A stretch of DNA of 64,000 bases from Sphingorhabdus rigui (lineage in GTDB: Bacteria > Pseudomonadota > Alphaproteobacteria > Sphingomonadales > Sphingomonadaceae). Location of the stretch: assembly GCF_014196595.1 (NCBI RefSeq), contig NZ_JACIEA010000001.1:498845-562844 (forward strand), written 5' to 3'. The notes under the pieces were generated by a model. That model had not been told where the DNA came from and did not search any database. It worked only from the letters and a program-made list of their open reading frames with translations. The position numbers and the translations under genes are program-made. This document shows, in pieces, positions 46,114-56,380 of the stretch; the stretch's first letter is position 1; every line of letters starts with the position of its first letter.

Positions 46114-47195
46114 CAAAGACTAGTCCTAAGGTTGAAACCCCTGCCGCGGCGCAGGAAGATGTAACCACGTTCAGCCAGTCGGATGGTCTTGTCCGGCATC
46201 TGGCTGCGCAACGCGCATCGTTGATGTTCTCGTCCTATCAATCGGGACTGCTGTATATGCTCGGGCATACCGCCACTGGCGGCGGGCATTTGCACCAGTC
46301 TGCGATGGACAAGCCGATGGGGATTTGGGTTGAGGATGAAAATGCCTTTACCTTGTCCGCTGGCTATCAAATCATGCGGTTCAAAAACGGGTTGGAGCCT
46401 GAGCAACGGGTCAATGTTCAATTTGATGCCTGCTATGTCGCCCGCGAAACCCATTTTACGGGCGAGCTCGATGCGCATGACATTGGCATTGGCCGCGATG
46501 GGCAGCCCATATTTGTCAATACGCGCTATAACTGCTTGGCGACGACCGATCCGCGGCACAGCTTTCGTGAACTGTGGCGGCCATCCTTTATCTCGGCTTT
46601 GGTCGACGAAGATCGCTGTCACTTGAACGGACTGGCGATGGATAATGGCGAGCCTGCGTATGTGACTGCTGTGAGCCGTTCAGACACGATCGATGGGTGG
46701 CGTGACCGGCGGCATGATGGCGGTGTGATCATCGATGTGCGCAAGAACAAGGTCATTTGCGAAGGGCTTTCCATGCCGCACTCCCCGCGGCTGCACAATG
46801 GTGAGCTGTGGGTGCTGAACTCTGGCACGGGCGAACTTGGCGTTGTGGAAGGCGCAGCGAAGGGCAAGGGCAAGTTTGTGCCACGGGTGTTCTGCCCTGG
46901 CTTTGCCCGCGGCCTCACCATACGCAATGGCTTTGCCTATATCGGCCTGTCCAAGCCGCGCTACAAACGCTTTGAAGGGCTGGCGCTGGATCAGAAGTTG
47001 AAAGACGCCGACAGCGAGCCATGGTGCGGCATCCAGATCATCGATCTGGCCAAAGGAACCTGCGCTGAATGGTTCCGCATTGATGGCGCGGTCAAAGAGA
47101 TTTTTGACGTCGCGGTTATCACCGGCCATGCCTGCCCCATGTCCATCGGCCCCAACGCACCCGAAATCATCAAGTTCGTCACCCACGCCGCCTGA
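46110..47195 (+). CDS. TIGR03032/DUF4915-like protein coupled to the autotransporter
   Basis: 361 residues beginning at a TTG that overlaps the autotransporter stop (TTGA), preceded by AAGG; the next in-frame ATG is 38 codons in. No signal peptide is apparent, so it is probably cytosolic. Features resemble the uncharacterised TIGR03032 family: the start FSQSDGLVRHLAAQRASLMFSS, the GIWVEDENAFTLSAGYQIMRF block, HDIGIGRDGQPIFVNTRYN, HLNGLAMDNGEPAYVTAV and MPHSPRLHNGELWVLNSGTGELG. Recurrent L-N/G-x-L-WV strands suggest a beta-propeller. The coupling implies a role in maturation, modification or control of the adhesin; this is inference. Confidence 0.78.
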   Translation: MTKTSPKVETPAAAQEDVTTFSQSDGLVRHLAAQRASLMFSSYQSGLLYMLGHTATGGGHLHQSAMDKPMGIWVEDENAFTLSAGYQIMRFKNGLEPEQRVNVQFDACYVARETHFTGELDAHDIGIGRDGQPIFVNTRYNCLATTDPRHSFRELWRPSFISALVDEDRCHLNGLAMDNGEPAYVTAVSRSDTIDGWRDRRHDGGVIIDVRKNKVICEGLSMPHSPRLHNGELWVLNSGTGELGVVEGAAKGKGKFVPRVFCPGFARGLTIRNGFAYIGLSKPRYKRFEGLALDQKLKDADSEPWCGIQIIDLAKGTCAEWFRIDGAVKEIFDVAVITGHACPMSIGPNAPEIIKFVTHAA

Positions 47196-47482
47196 ACGGG
47201 CGGTTTGGGGGGCAGCTGCCTATAACAGAGCAGATCGCGGTTGTCGGCATTGGCCAGCAACCGCTTGTTCATTGGATGATGCCGCAAGCGCCAAAGGCGG
47301 ACAGTGGCTAAAGCCGCTTGGAACAGCCTAGATGTTCTGATGCTATCCGTGACCGCGTAATAGCTTGGCCCATGTGCGCCCCGGTGTGGAACAATAACCC
47401 TATTCAGGCGCTTTATCTGCTAGAGTTTGATCAGGTAACGGCATGATGATAGCCCTCACCAATGTTTTGAAAGTTGGCTATA

Positions 47483-48115
47483 ATGCGTAAAAGATGGATT
47501 TTGTTGGCTGCCGCGGGGCTTGCCGGTGTCGGTGCGATCACTTGGAGTGCTATGGCAAGTAATGTCGAAACGCCTGATTACGCGGTATCCAGCAAAAGCG
47601 GCAACCTAGAGATCCGCGAATATGGCCCGACAATTGTTGCAGAAGCAACGGTGGAAGGGGAACGGGATGCAGCGATACAGCGCGGCTTCCGGATTATTGC
47701 GGATTATATTTTTGGCAACAATCTATCGTCGACAAAAGTCGCGATGACTGCGCCGGTGATGCAGCAGCCCAGCGAAAAGATCGCCATGACCGCACCAGTT
47801 ATTCAGCAGGCGTCAGGCAAATCGTGGAATGTGCGTTTTGTGATGCCTTCAGAATATACGATGGAAACGCTGCCTAAGCCCGTCAATTCCAAAGTCGCGT
47901 TGATTGAAGTGCCAGCAATGCGTTTTGCGGTGATCCGCTTTTCGGGTTTCGCGGGTCAGGGTTCACTCGACGCGCACGAAGCTGAGCTACGGGCATTCAT
48001 GGCTGAGCGCGGCCTAACTGCCACCAGTGCGCCCCAATACGCATTTTACAATGCGCCTTGGACACTTCCGTTCATGCGCCGGAATGAGGTTATGATCGAA
48101 GTTACCGGTAAATGA
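47483..48115 (+). CDS. SOUL-family heme-binding protein
   Basis: 210 residues from ATG 47483. An N-terminal hydrophobic segment (WILLAAAGLAGVGAITWSAMA) indicates export or membrane anchoring. The SOUL core follows: YAVSSKSGNLEIREYGPTIVAEA, KVAMTAPVMQQ duplicated as KIAMTAPVIQQ, and FVMPSEYTMETLPKP. The family binds heme or small hydrophobic ligands. A 287-base gap upstream shows no gene, and the gene is not evidently in an operon. Confidence 0.88.
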   Translation: MRKRWILLAAAGLAGVGAITWSAMASNVETPDYAVSSKSGNLEIREYGPTIVAEATVEGERDAAIQRGFRIIADYIFGNNLSSTKVAMTAPVMQQPSEKIAMTAPVIQQASGKSWNVRFVMPSEYTMETLPKPVNSKVALIEVPAMRFAVIRFSGFAGQGSLDAHEAELRAFMAERGLTATSAPQYAFYNAPWTLPFMRRNEVMIEVTGK

Positions 48116-48149
48116 AGATCACTCATTCATTTGAAGAACAGTGATGGTG

Positions 48150-48308
48150 TCAGCGATACGGTTCTGCATTGCTAACGACAACACCCTCTTTCAAATGCAG
48201 TTCCCGAGAACGACCGTCGTCATAAAGACCGAAAGTAGCATCGGCATTTTGCTGAATTTCAAGTAGCGTTAAACCGGCACCGATGGCGTGCACTGTGCCA
48301 GGAGTGAC
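48150..48308 (-). pseudogene. manA: Internal fragment of a class I mannose-6-phosphate isomerase gene
   Basis: The minus strand reads a 52-codon stretch without an ATG: it opens VTPGTVHAIGAGLTLLEIQQ, continues NADATFGLYDDGRSRELHL and ends with KEG...EPYR and TGA at 48152-48150. This is the signature zinc/active-site region of class I phosphomannose isomerase (PxGTVHAIGAG, E-x-Q-Q, LYDYGRPRELHL). Both ends of the gene are missing. An R-to-G change (TFRLYD to TFGLYD) and a Y-to-D change (DYGR to DDGR) mark it as decayed. It sits between the SOUL gene and virB11. Confidence 0.8.
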
Positions 48309-48347
48309 GGGAGCAGGTCGGTATTGCCTATGCTGCTCTGTTTAGCG

Positions 48348-49346
48348 TCATGCAGCGTTGGTTAATTCGACACAGCTTATGGCGCGTTGGCCGCTGTGGC
48401 GGTCCAGTTGGATGACAATGTCGATCATGGACCGCGCGTACTCCATCGTTTCGAGGCGACCAAGGCCAAGCCCGGCCTGCATACACATGAAGGCAATTTG
48501 TTCGAACGCACCTTGGGGTGAATTGGCGTGCACCGTACTGATGGAACCGGGGTGGCCGGTATTGATCGCCCGCAAAAACGTGACTGTTTCGCCGCCACGC
48601 AATTCGCCCACGATCAACCGGTCCGGCCGCATACGCAGCGATGCGCGCATAAGATCGTCCACCGTCACGCGTGCCTCACCTTGATCGCTGGCCACAGCGA
48701 CCAAGCCAAGCGCATTGTCGCTGCTCAGGCGGATTTCAGGTGTATCCTCAATGGCAATGACGCGCTCATGTTGCGGAATTTCCTTTAACAACGCGTTGAG
48801 CAATGTCGTCTTACCGGACGACGTTCCGCCAGAAATGAGGATCGTTTTGCGCGCCGCAACGGCCGCACGGAAAAAGCCAAGATAATCTTGTTTCTGCAAA
48901 AGCGCCGCAAGCATGGGGCTATCATCCGCGGCATTACGCGCCGATGGCAGCGCGCTTTGTTCAAAATAGCTTTCCAGCATCATGTCTTGCAACCGGTGTT
49001 TGCGGATCGCGAGCGCAACCTCGCCGCGCGTTGCCGGCGGCAACACCATCTGCACGCGGGCACCGCCCGGCAATATGGCGGCGAGCAACGGACTTTCCCG
49101 GCTAACCCCTTGGTGGTTGATGCGCGCGATCTGGTGCGCAAGGCGTTCCAGCAACTGGCTGTCAATTTGTGGTGCGTCGTGGCGCTCCATCTGCGCCAAT
49201 CCAAGCCGCTCAACCCATATTTCATGCGGCCGGTTCACCAATATTTCGGTCACATCATCGCAGGCCAGCCATTCGCGAAATGGCGCTAAATAACTGTTGA
49301 GATAGACATTTTCGGCATCGCCAGCCACGGGCGCTGAATGGCTCAT
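48348..49346 (-). CDS. virB11: VirB11-type T4SS ATPase
   Basis: 332 residues of the type II/IV secretion ATPase family. The N-terminal domain contains VTEILVNRPHEIWVE. Walker A is GGTSSGKT (173-180), the Asp box is AIEDTPEI, Walker B is MRPDRLIVGELRGGE (239-253) and the His box is GHPGSISTVHANS. It would energise pilus assembly and DNA or effector transfer at the inner-membrane face. It overlaps virB10 by four bases. No virB1-B9 or coupling protein lies in the window, so the pair appears orphaned. Confidence 0.92.
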   Translation of the reverse strand: MSHSAPVAGDAENVYLNSYLAPFREWLACDDVTEILVNRPHEIWVERLGLAQMERHDAPQIDSQLLERLAHQIARINHQGVSRESPLLAAILPGGARVQMVLPPATRGEVALAIRKHRLQDMMLESYFEQSALPSARNAADDSPMLAALLQKQDYLGFFRAAVAARKTILISGGTSSGKTTLLNALLKEIPQHERVIAIEDTPEIRLSSDNALGLVAVASDQGEARVTVDDLMRASLRMRPDRLIVGELRGGETVTFLRAINTGHPGSISTVHANSPQGAFEQIAFMCMQAGLGLGRLETMEYARSMIDIVIQLDRHSGQRAISCVELTNAA

Positions 49347-50437
49347 TGCGCATCGCCGTCGGTGCCCGAAAAATCGAGGTCGCGGGCGATGAAGATACGG
49401 ATGGCTGTCCCTTGCGCAACTTTTACCGTCGGCGGAATGTTGATGTCCCGCTGCAAGGCAATACCGGCAACGCTTTTGGCATCATCGGCGGTGCGGACGA
49501 TGACATCATTGCCACCCTGCTGCAAAAGCCCAAGGCCGGATTGCACAACGGACAACAATATCGCCGAACCAAAGCGCTTTAGGAAGTGGCTATCCACTTT
49601 ACCCCCTAAGCCCGCACGGCCAAGCGGGTCGGTGACGGGCGAGCCTAGCGACACGGTTACGCCATCGGGGCGGGTCAGCCGTGTCCAGACGATGAACGCG
49701 CATGATTGCCCCGCGGCGAGGCCCGAGCGATATTGCCCGATCAGGCGGCTTCCGCTTGGGATGAGCACCCGTCGGCCGTCAAAGCCCATGACGTCGCGGC
49801 TAACCACGGCACGCACATATCCGGGCAGATCTGAGTTTATCGCCGTTTCAAGGACGCCCGCGATAATGGCGCCCTGCGGTACCGTATAGCTGCTGTTGGC
49901 GATACGCACCGCGCGGGCAGGGGCATTTTCGCCCGCTGCAACGCGGTCAGAAAACCTGTCTTCCGCGCTCAAGTCGTCATTTTTGGCACCTGCCAGACCC
50001 GGCGTGGGCGGGACCATGGCGACGCCGCCTTTTGTGGTATCCACGACGATGCCCGGCGCTTGAAAGCGGTTCGGACCAACCGCTACGGGGCCAACGATGC
50101 CTAGCGCTGCCCCATTTGGGGTATTCACGGGCGGCGGGACAAGCACGGGCGGCGGCAATTCCGGTGGGCCCGGACGCAACGTTGGTTGCGGCACAAGACC
50201 GCCGGGTGGCACAACTGCAGTTGCGGTGCGGGCGGCGGCCTGTGCCGCTACTTGGTCTGCTTTATTCCGGCTGTTGGCCAAGCTGCTAAAGGTTAAAATG
50301 GCAAGCAAGCCAATGCCCACAACGCCCAATTTCATGCCCGGGGATAGGCCATTTGGCATGGCCACCGGCGACAAAATCCGTTGGCCGTTTGCTTCCAACG
50401 GTTTCAGTCGATCAATATGCGGCAACACTCGCCACAT
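49343..50437 (-). CDS. virB10: VirB10/TrbI-type T4SS core protein
   Basis: 364 residues. A short cytosolic N-terminus is followed by one transmembrane helix (LGVVGIGLLAILTFSSLA, about 37-54), a proline-rich periplasmic linker (PPELPPPVLVPPPVNTP), and the C-terminal beta-barrel domain (VPQGAIIAGVLETAINSDLPG, GRRVLIPSGSRLIGQY, and the antenna region LGRAGLGGKVDSHFLKRFGSAILLS). It spans both membranes as part of the T4SS core. The frame is closed by TAG shortly upstream of the start, and a 34-codon ORF (50412-50516) overlaps it. Confidence 0.92.
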   Translation of the reverse strand: MWRVLPHIDRLKPLEANGQRILSPVAMPNGLSPGMKLGVVGIGLLAILTFSSLANSRNKADQVAAQAAARTATAVVPPGGLVPQPTLRPGPPELPPPVLVPPPVNTPNGAALGIVGPVAVGPNRFQAPGIVVDTTKGGVAMVPPTPGLAGAKNDDLSAEDRFSDRVAAGENAPARAVRIANSSYTVPQGAIIAGVLETAINSDLPGYVRAVVSRDVMGFDGRRVLIPSGSRLIGQYRSGLAAGQSCAFIVWTRLTRPDGVTVSLGSPVTDPLGRAGLGGKVDSHFLKRFGSAILLSVVQSGLGLLQQGGNDVIVRTADDAKSVAGIALQRDINIPPTVKVAQGTAIRIFIARDLDFSGTDGDAQ

Positions 50438-50619
50438 GGTTCGGCGTAGCGCCTAGCGAACTACCCAGCATCGCGCCCAACATTGGTCGGTTTGACGGCG
50501 CTAATTTGGGCTTCATGCAATAACTGCCAACGGCATCCTAGAGTTATCCTGCGTGCTTGCTGGAAATTCAATGATGCCATGAAGTGGGCAAATATCGGCC
50601 CGTACGTCATTGAAAGTAA

Positions 50620-50695
<76 letters not shown>

Positions 50696-50782
50696 CCATT
50701 TCGGGCTGGCCAGATGCGCAGGCCCGTTTGGAGCGCCGCCTTTGATGGGTTTCGTGGCCTTTGTCAAGCATGACAAAGCGAC

Positions 50783-51895
50783 TTATTGGAATTGTCCACG
50801 CTTTGCGCCTGGGTGACGCTCGATCGACATCATGATTCCGACGCACAGCATCATGGTGAGCATCGATGAACCCCCGTGGCTGACAAAAGGCAGGGGGATG
50901 CCCGCGACCGGCGCGAGGCCCACAACCATCAGAAGGTTGATCATGATATAGAAGAAAATGGTGCAGGTCAGGCCGGCGGCCACGAGCTGCCCGTACCGCG
51001 TCTTGCTCTGCATCGCGACGCTCAGGCCCCAGCGCATAAGCAGATAGTACATGAACAGAATGAAAAAGCCGCCGACGATGCCCCATTCTTCCGCCATTGT
51101 GGCAAAGACGAAATCGGTATGTCCTTCCGGCAGATAATCGAGATGGCTTTGGGTGCCGTTACCAAAGCCTTTGCCGAATATGCCGCCTGATCCGATCGCG
51201 ATTTTCGACTGGGTGATATGATAGCCAGCACCAAGCGGATCATTTTCCGGGTTGAGGAAAATCAGAACGCGATCTTGCTGATATGCCTTTAATCCAAAGA
51301 AAAACACCAATGGCGCAAGAACGGCGACGCCGACACCGGCGCTGATGAAATATATGAGTGGCAGGCCAGCCATGAAGCCAACGACACCCAGCCCAAAGGC
51401 ATAGGCAATGGCGGCGTCAAAATCAGGCTGAATGATCACCAATATGCTTGGCAGCAACAGGATAGCGCCCAGCGGCCAAATGGCGTCAAATCCGTAGATA
51501 CGGTTCGGTGGAAGCCGGTCGAAAAACCATGCGGCGGCAAGAACCATCACGGGCTTCATCAGCTCGGATGGCTGAAGCGTGATGATGCCAAGGTTAATCC
51601 AGCGTTGGCTGCCGCCGCCCACAAAGCCCATAAGCTGCACCACGACAAGCAGGAAAAGCAGCAACAGATACAAGGGAAAAGTCATCGACTTCCAGAATTC
51701 AAGCTTCATCCGCGACATCGCGATGGCCATGGCCAGCAGGACCACGAACCGGACGACATGCTTTCCAGCCCATGGTTCAAAATGACCACCTGCTGCGGAA
51801 TAAAGCACCGTCGCGCCAAAGCCGACCAAAGCCGCCAATATGAAAATCACGCGCCACGGCAGCGCTGCGATCGGGGTGGGGACTATGCCGTTCAT
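50783..51895 (-). CDS. rodA: Rod-shape SEDS peptidoglycan polymerase RodA
   Basis: 370 residues with ten predicted transmembrane helices. SEDS hallmarks are RWINLGIITLQPSELMKPVMVL, IIQPDFDAAIAYAFG, GNGTQSHLDYLPEGHTDFVF and the C-terminal GIPLPFVSHGGSSMLT. It is the glycosyltransferase of the elongasome, partnering PBP2. Its start overlaps the end of mrdA (ATGA), and it closes the mreBCD-mrdA-rodA operon. Confidence 0.96.
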   Translation of the reverse strand: MNGIVPTPIAALPWRVIFILAALVGFGATVLYSAAGGHFEPWAGKHVVRFVVLLAMAIAMSRMKLEFWKSMTFPLYLLLLFLLVVVQLMGFVGGGSQRWINLGIITLQPSELMKPVMVLAAAWFFDRLPPNRIYGFDAIWPLGAILLLPSILVIIQPDFDAAIAYAFGLGVVGFMAGLPLIYFISAGVGVAVLAPLVFFFGLKAYQQDRVLIFLNPENDPLGAGYHITQSKIAIGSGGIFGKGFGNGTQSHLDYLPEGHTDFVFATMAEEWGIVGGFFILFMYYLLMRWGLSVAMQSKTRYGQLVAAGLTCTIFFYIMINLLMVVGLAPVAGIPLPFVSHGGSSMLTMMLCVGIMMSIERHPGAKRGQFQ

Positions 51896-53799
51896 GTCGT
51901 CGGATCCAGCGGCGGGGGTGCCGCCGGTTGACCTTGGAAGGCCGCATATTTGGACGCCATACGCTGTTCGATATTGCCACCCCAGCCAGCTTCGAGCGCT
52001 TCCAACGAAGCCATCGCTTTTTCCCGGTCATACAGGAACGTCAGAACGTCTTTCGCGATTGGTGCTGCGGCGCGCGCGCCGCCCATGCCATGTTCAATGA
52101 CGACCGACGCGCCATAGCGTGGGTTATCGACGGGCGCGAAGCAAACGAACAGGCCATGGTCGCGATATTTCCACGCGCCCGATTGCCCGCGCTGCGATCC
52201 TGCAATGCGGCGCACTTGCGCGGTGCCGGTTTTCCCGGCCATCGCGATACCCGGAATGTCCAGCCGGCTGCGTACCGCGGTGCCATCGCCGTTGACGACG
52301 CGGTTCATGCCTTCGCGCACAACGGCCAAATGTTCTTCGGGGAAGCTGAGCCTGCCCGGCGCTGGGCGTTTTTTGAGGATGATTTCAGGTTGAATGTTCA
52401 GACCCGATGCGATGCGCGCCGCCATTATGGCCAATTGGAATGGGCTAACCGAAACATAGCCCTGACCAATGGTCGCATTCAGCGTGTCAGACTCGCTCCA
52501 CTTTTGGTCATATTTACGCATTTTCCATGCGCTATCGGGAATGGTGCCATATCGTTGCGACGGAAAGGGAAGGGGGAACTCCTGCCCCAGACCAAGCGCC
52601 TTTGAAAATGGTGCAATCGCGTCATAGCCAATGCGGCGGCCCATCGCATAAAAATAGGTGTTGCAGCTTTTCATCAGCGCGTTGGCCATGTTCATCGGAC
52701 CGTGACGCCCGAGGCATTTGAAGACGCGGTTACCCAGCCGGTATCCCCCGCCACACACAACGGTTTCTTCGGGATCGATGCCATGATGCAGCATCGCAAG
52801 TGCCGCCGCTGGTTTCACTGTCGACCCCGGTGGATACAGCCCCTGCAATGCTTTGTTGAGCATCGGAATATGGTCATCCGAATTCAGCATTTTCCATTCG
52901 ACGCGGCCAATGCCATCGGAAAAGCTGTTGGGATCATAACATGGCATGGACGCCATCGTCAGTATGTCGCCCGTCAGGCAATCGAATATCACCACGGAAC
53001 CGGACTCCAGCCCAAGTCGGCGGGCGGCATAATTGTGCAGGTCGATATCGATGGTCAGTTGAACGGGTTTTCCCGGTATGTCAGGCCTGGTGGCCAAGTC
53101 GCGGACGATCTTGCCGCGGGCGGTAACCTCGGTGCGCTTTGCGCCGGGTTCGCCCTGCAAGCGGTCCTCGAGCGTCTTTTCGAGGCCATCCTTGCCGACC
53201 TTGAAACCCGGGGTAATCAGCAGCGGGTTTTTGTTCTTCTGATATTCTTCGGCCGATACCGTGCCCACATAGCCGATGAGATGGCCGACCGCCGCGCCGC
53301 TTGGGTAAAAGCGCGAATAACCCTGCCGCGGGCTGACCCCGGGCAGGTCGGGCAAGCGGACGCTGACCGCGGCGAAGCGTTCATAATCGAGCCCGTCGGC
53401 AACCTGAACCGGCTGAAAGCCCTGCGCCATTTTCAACTCGCGATGAATGCGGTCGACATCGTCGGTCGACAAGGCCAGCAGCTCCGCCAGCGTCTTGACG
53501 GTCTGTTCTTTATTGACGAGCCGGTCGGGGATGATGTCGACACGAAAATCGGCGCGATTGGTTGCGATGGGTTTGCCATAGCGGTCAACGAACCAACCGC
53601 GACGTGGCGGGATGATGGTGAGGTTGACCCGATTACTTTCGGCCAGCAGCTTATATTTTTCGTTATCGGCCACGGCGATATAGGACATACGCGCTGCCAC
53701 TGTCAGGCCGATTGCTGCCTGCACGCCCCCCACAAAAGCGGCACGGCGGGTGAACGTGAAATCAAGCTGTCCTGATGTAACCTGTTTTTCGACCTTCAT
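51892..53799 (-). CDS. mrdA: Penicillin-binding protein 2 (elongasome transpeptidase)
   Basis: 635 residues from MKVEKQVTSGQLDF. A longer in-frame ORF extends 106 codons into mreD but that part is a shadow. An N-terminal anchor, pedestal domain and transpeptidase domain are present, with SxxK at S326-K329 (PGSTVKPAAAL), SxN at S378-N380 (MKSCNTYFY) and KTG at 523-525 (AGKTGTAQV). It crosslinks lateral-wall peptidoglycan and is the target of mecillinam. It overlaps mreD and rodA by ATGA at each end, indicating tight co-translation. Confidence 0.95.
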   Translation of the reverse strand: MKVEKQVTSGQLDFTFTRRAAFVGGVQAAIGLTVAARMSYIAVADNEKYKLLAESNRVNLTIIPPRRGWFVDRYGKPIATNRADFRVDIIPDRLVNKEQTVKTLAELLALSTDDVDRIHRELKMAQGFQPVQVADGLDYERFAAVSVRLPDLPGVSPRQGYSRFYPSGAAVGHLIGYVGTVSAEEYQKNKNPLLITPGFKVGKDGLEKTLEDRLQGEPGAKRTEVTARGKIVRDLATRPDIPGKPVQLTIDIDLHNYAARRLGLESGSVVIFDCLTGDILTMASMPCYDPNSFSDGIGRVEWKMLNSDDHIPMLNKALQGLYPPGSTVKPAAALAMLHHGIDPEETVVCGGGYRLGNRVFKCLGRHGPMNMANALMKSCNTYFYAMGRRIGYDAIAPFSKALGLGQEFPLPFPSQRYGTIPDSAWKMRKYDQKWSESDTLNATIGQGYVSVSPFQLAIMAARIASGLNIQPEIILKKRPAPGRLSFPEEHLAVVREGMNRVVNGDGTAVRSRLDIPGIAMAGKTGTAQVRRIAGSQRGQSGAWKYRDHGLFVCFAPVDNPRYGASVVIEHGMGGARAAAPIAKDVLTFLYDREKAMASLEALEAGWGGNIEQRMASKYAAFQGQPAAPPPLDPTT

Positions 53800-54350
53800 G
53801 TTGCCAATCGCCAGCTGTCGAGACGCGCGCATATTCGCACGGCCAGCGGATATAGCAATATGGACAATATGATCTGCGGAATCAAAACAGCGGGACCAGG
53901 CGCGGCGTGCGCCATGCCCGCAATCCACAATCCACCCAACAGCACAGCCGCGATAACAATAGCCGCAATAAGCCAATCCTGAATATGATCGCGCCAGATA
54001 GCCCGCGCATCGATAATCTCGATGAAAAGCATAGCGAGCGACCATAGCAATCCCGCGCTGCCAAAGGGCTGGCCGCTGAATAAATCGTCCATCAAACCAA
54101 ATGGCACGCCGGACCAAACGGGCAGAAGCCCGGGACGCATCAGACGCCAGCTTAAGAACATCAACAGTCCGAGTGGCGGCAGCAGCGGTTCTTCGGTAAA
54201 TATCGGCAACGCCGTAATCATCGACGCAATAGCGACCGACGTAATGGGAATGGCCAGCATCTTGAGCAGCGATTGTTCGCGGTCAAAACGGGATTCATAT
54301 TCCCGTGCCGGACGGGTTGGCAGGCGAATGGTCGTCACCGGAATTTTCAT
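53796..54350 (-). CDS. mreD: Rod shape-determining protein MreD
   Basis: 184 residues, mostly hydrophobic with five or so transmembrane helices (LLKMLAIPITSVAIASMITALPIF, LLMFLSWRLMRPGLLPVW, GLMDDLFSGQPFGSAGLLWSL-type segment). The GLMDDLFSGQP motif is shared by MreD proteins. It is an inner-membrane component of the elongasome. ATGA overlaps with both mreC and mrdA keep the five genes in one translational chain. Confidence 0.88.
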   Translation of the reverse strand: MKIPVTTIRLPTRPAREYESRFDREQSLLKMLAIPITSVAIASMITALPIFTEEPLLPPLGLLMFLSWRLMRPGLLPVWSGVPFGLMDDLFSGQPFGSAGLLWSLAMLFIEIIDARAIWRDHIQDWLIAAIVIAAVLLGGLWIAGMAHAAPGPAVLIPQIILSILLYPLAVRICARLDSWRLAT

Positions 54351-55249
54351 TCCGCAACTTCCTTGGTTTCACCGTCAGGCGCCACCGCCTGCTGGGCTGC
54401 GCGTGCTTCACCCTGATATGGTCGTATCACCACGGCATAGGGCGTGTTGCCCGGGTCGGCATAGGGTATCGCCAACGCACCATCGCTGGTTTTTTTGATA
54501 ACGCGCGCGAAAGGAATATTGGGCGGATACAGCCCGCCATTGCCCGAGGTGACGATGATATCGCCGACCTTGAACGGGCTTTCGCCCAAGTTCAACGGCT
54601 TGATCAGCACCGTGCCATTGCCAAGCCCTGCCGAAAAGGCGGGCAGGCCATCGCTGACGCGCATGACAGGGACCAGGTTTTCAGCGTCGGTGACGAGAAG
54701 AATACGTGCCGTTGTCGGGCCGGTTTCGATAACGCGGCCAATCAATCCGGAAGGACCGCGCACAGGTTGCGCGCGCTCCACGCCAAAGTTGCGGCCGATG
54801 GACAATGTCGCCACGCGCCGTGTGCTGGATGCGGTGGAGCTGATGAGGCGGCCAACGGCGACTTGGCTTTCGCTGTCTTCGGACAATTTCAGCAATCCGC
54901 GCAACCGCGCGTTTTCGACGCGCAAGGCTTGCGCCTCGATCAGCTTTTTCCGGTTGGCCTCTGCTTGCTTTTGAAGCGCGGCATTTTGGGAACCTGCGTT
55001 GATATAAGCAGCCACGGTCGCATTCATGTTCTGCGTCGATCGCCGGACATTGCTGAACACACGCGCAACCGGCGCTGTTATTTCTGCCCCTGCAGCCCGA
55101 AGCGCGGAAAAGCCGGCAGGATCCGCCACCGATATTGCCAGCAACAAGGCAGCCACCATCGTTCCTGCAATCGCGACGACATAGGTCACGAACAGGCCAT
55201 ATTGCGCCTTTCGGGAAAATCCGGGGCGCCGGTGTTTGGGCGGCGCCAT
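54347..55249 (-). CDS. mreC: Rod shape-determining protein MreC
   Basis: 300 residues. One N-terminal transmembrane helix (LFVTYVVAIAGTMVAALLLAISV) is followed by a coiled coil (about 70-115, NAALQKQAEANRKKLIEAQA...ENARLRGLL) and the periplasmic beta-barrel pair with GPSGLIGRVIETGPTTARILL and SGNGGLYPPNIPFARV. It scaffolds the elongasome and activates PBP2-RodA. It overlaps mreD by ATGA and starts 13 bases after mreB. Confidence 0.94.
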   Translation of the reverse strand: MAPPKHRRPGFSRKAQYGLFVTYVVAIAGTMVAALLLAISVADPAGFSALRAAGAEITAPVARVFSNVRRSTQNMNATVAAYINAGSQNAALQKQAEANRKKLIEAQALRVENARLRGLLKLSEDSESQVAVGRLISSTASSTRRVATLSIGRNFGVERAQPVRGPSGLIGRVIETGPTTARILLVTDAENLVPVMRVSDGLPAFSAGLGNGTVLIKPLNLGESPFKVGDIIVTSGNGGLYPPNIPFARVIKKTSDGALAIPYADPGNTPYAVVIRPYQGEARAAQQAVAPDGETKEVAE

Positions 55250-55262
55250 GCTGAGACCTATA

Positions 55263-56303
<1,041 letters not shown>

Positions 56304-56380
56304 TTAATTTCCACCCAGTCCGTTTTGGAGAGACTCCTTTGGAGCGCGTCCAAATAATCGCGCGGTCCTAGCGGAATTTG

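Noticed and set aside
47196-47482. Possible small gene before the SOUL protein gene
   Set aside because: Open frames here are short, have no ribosome site and no recognisable features.
53800-54117. N-terminal extension of the mrdA frame
   Set aside because: It lies entirely within mreD, lacks homology, and the ATGA overlap plus the conserved anchor support the start at 53799.
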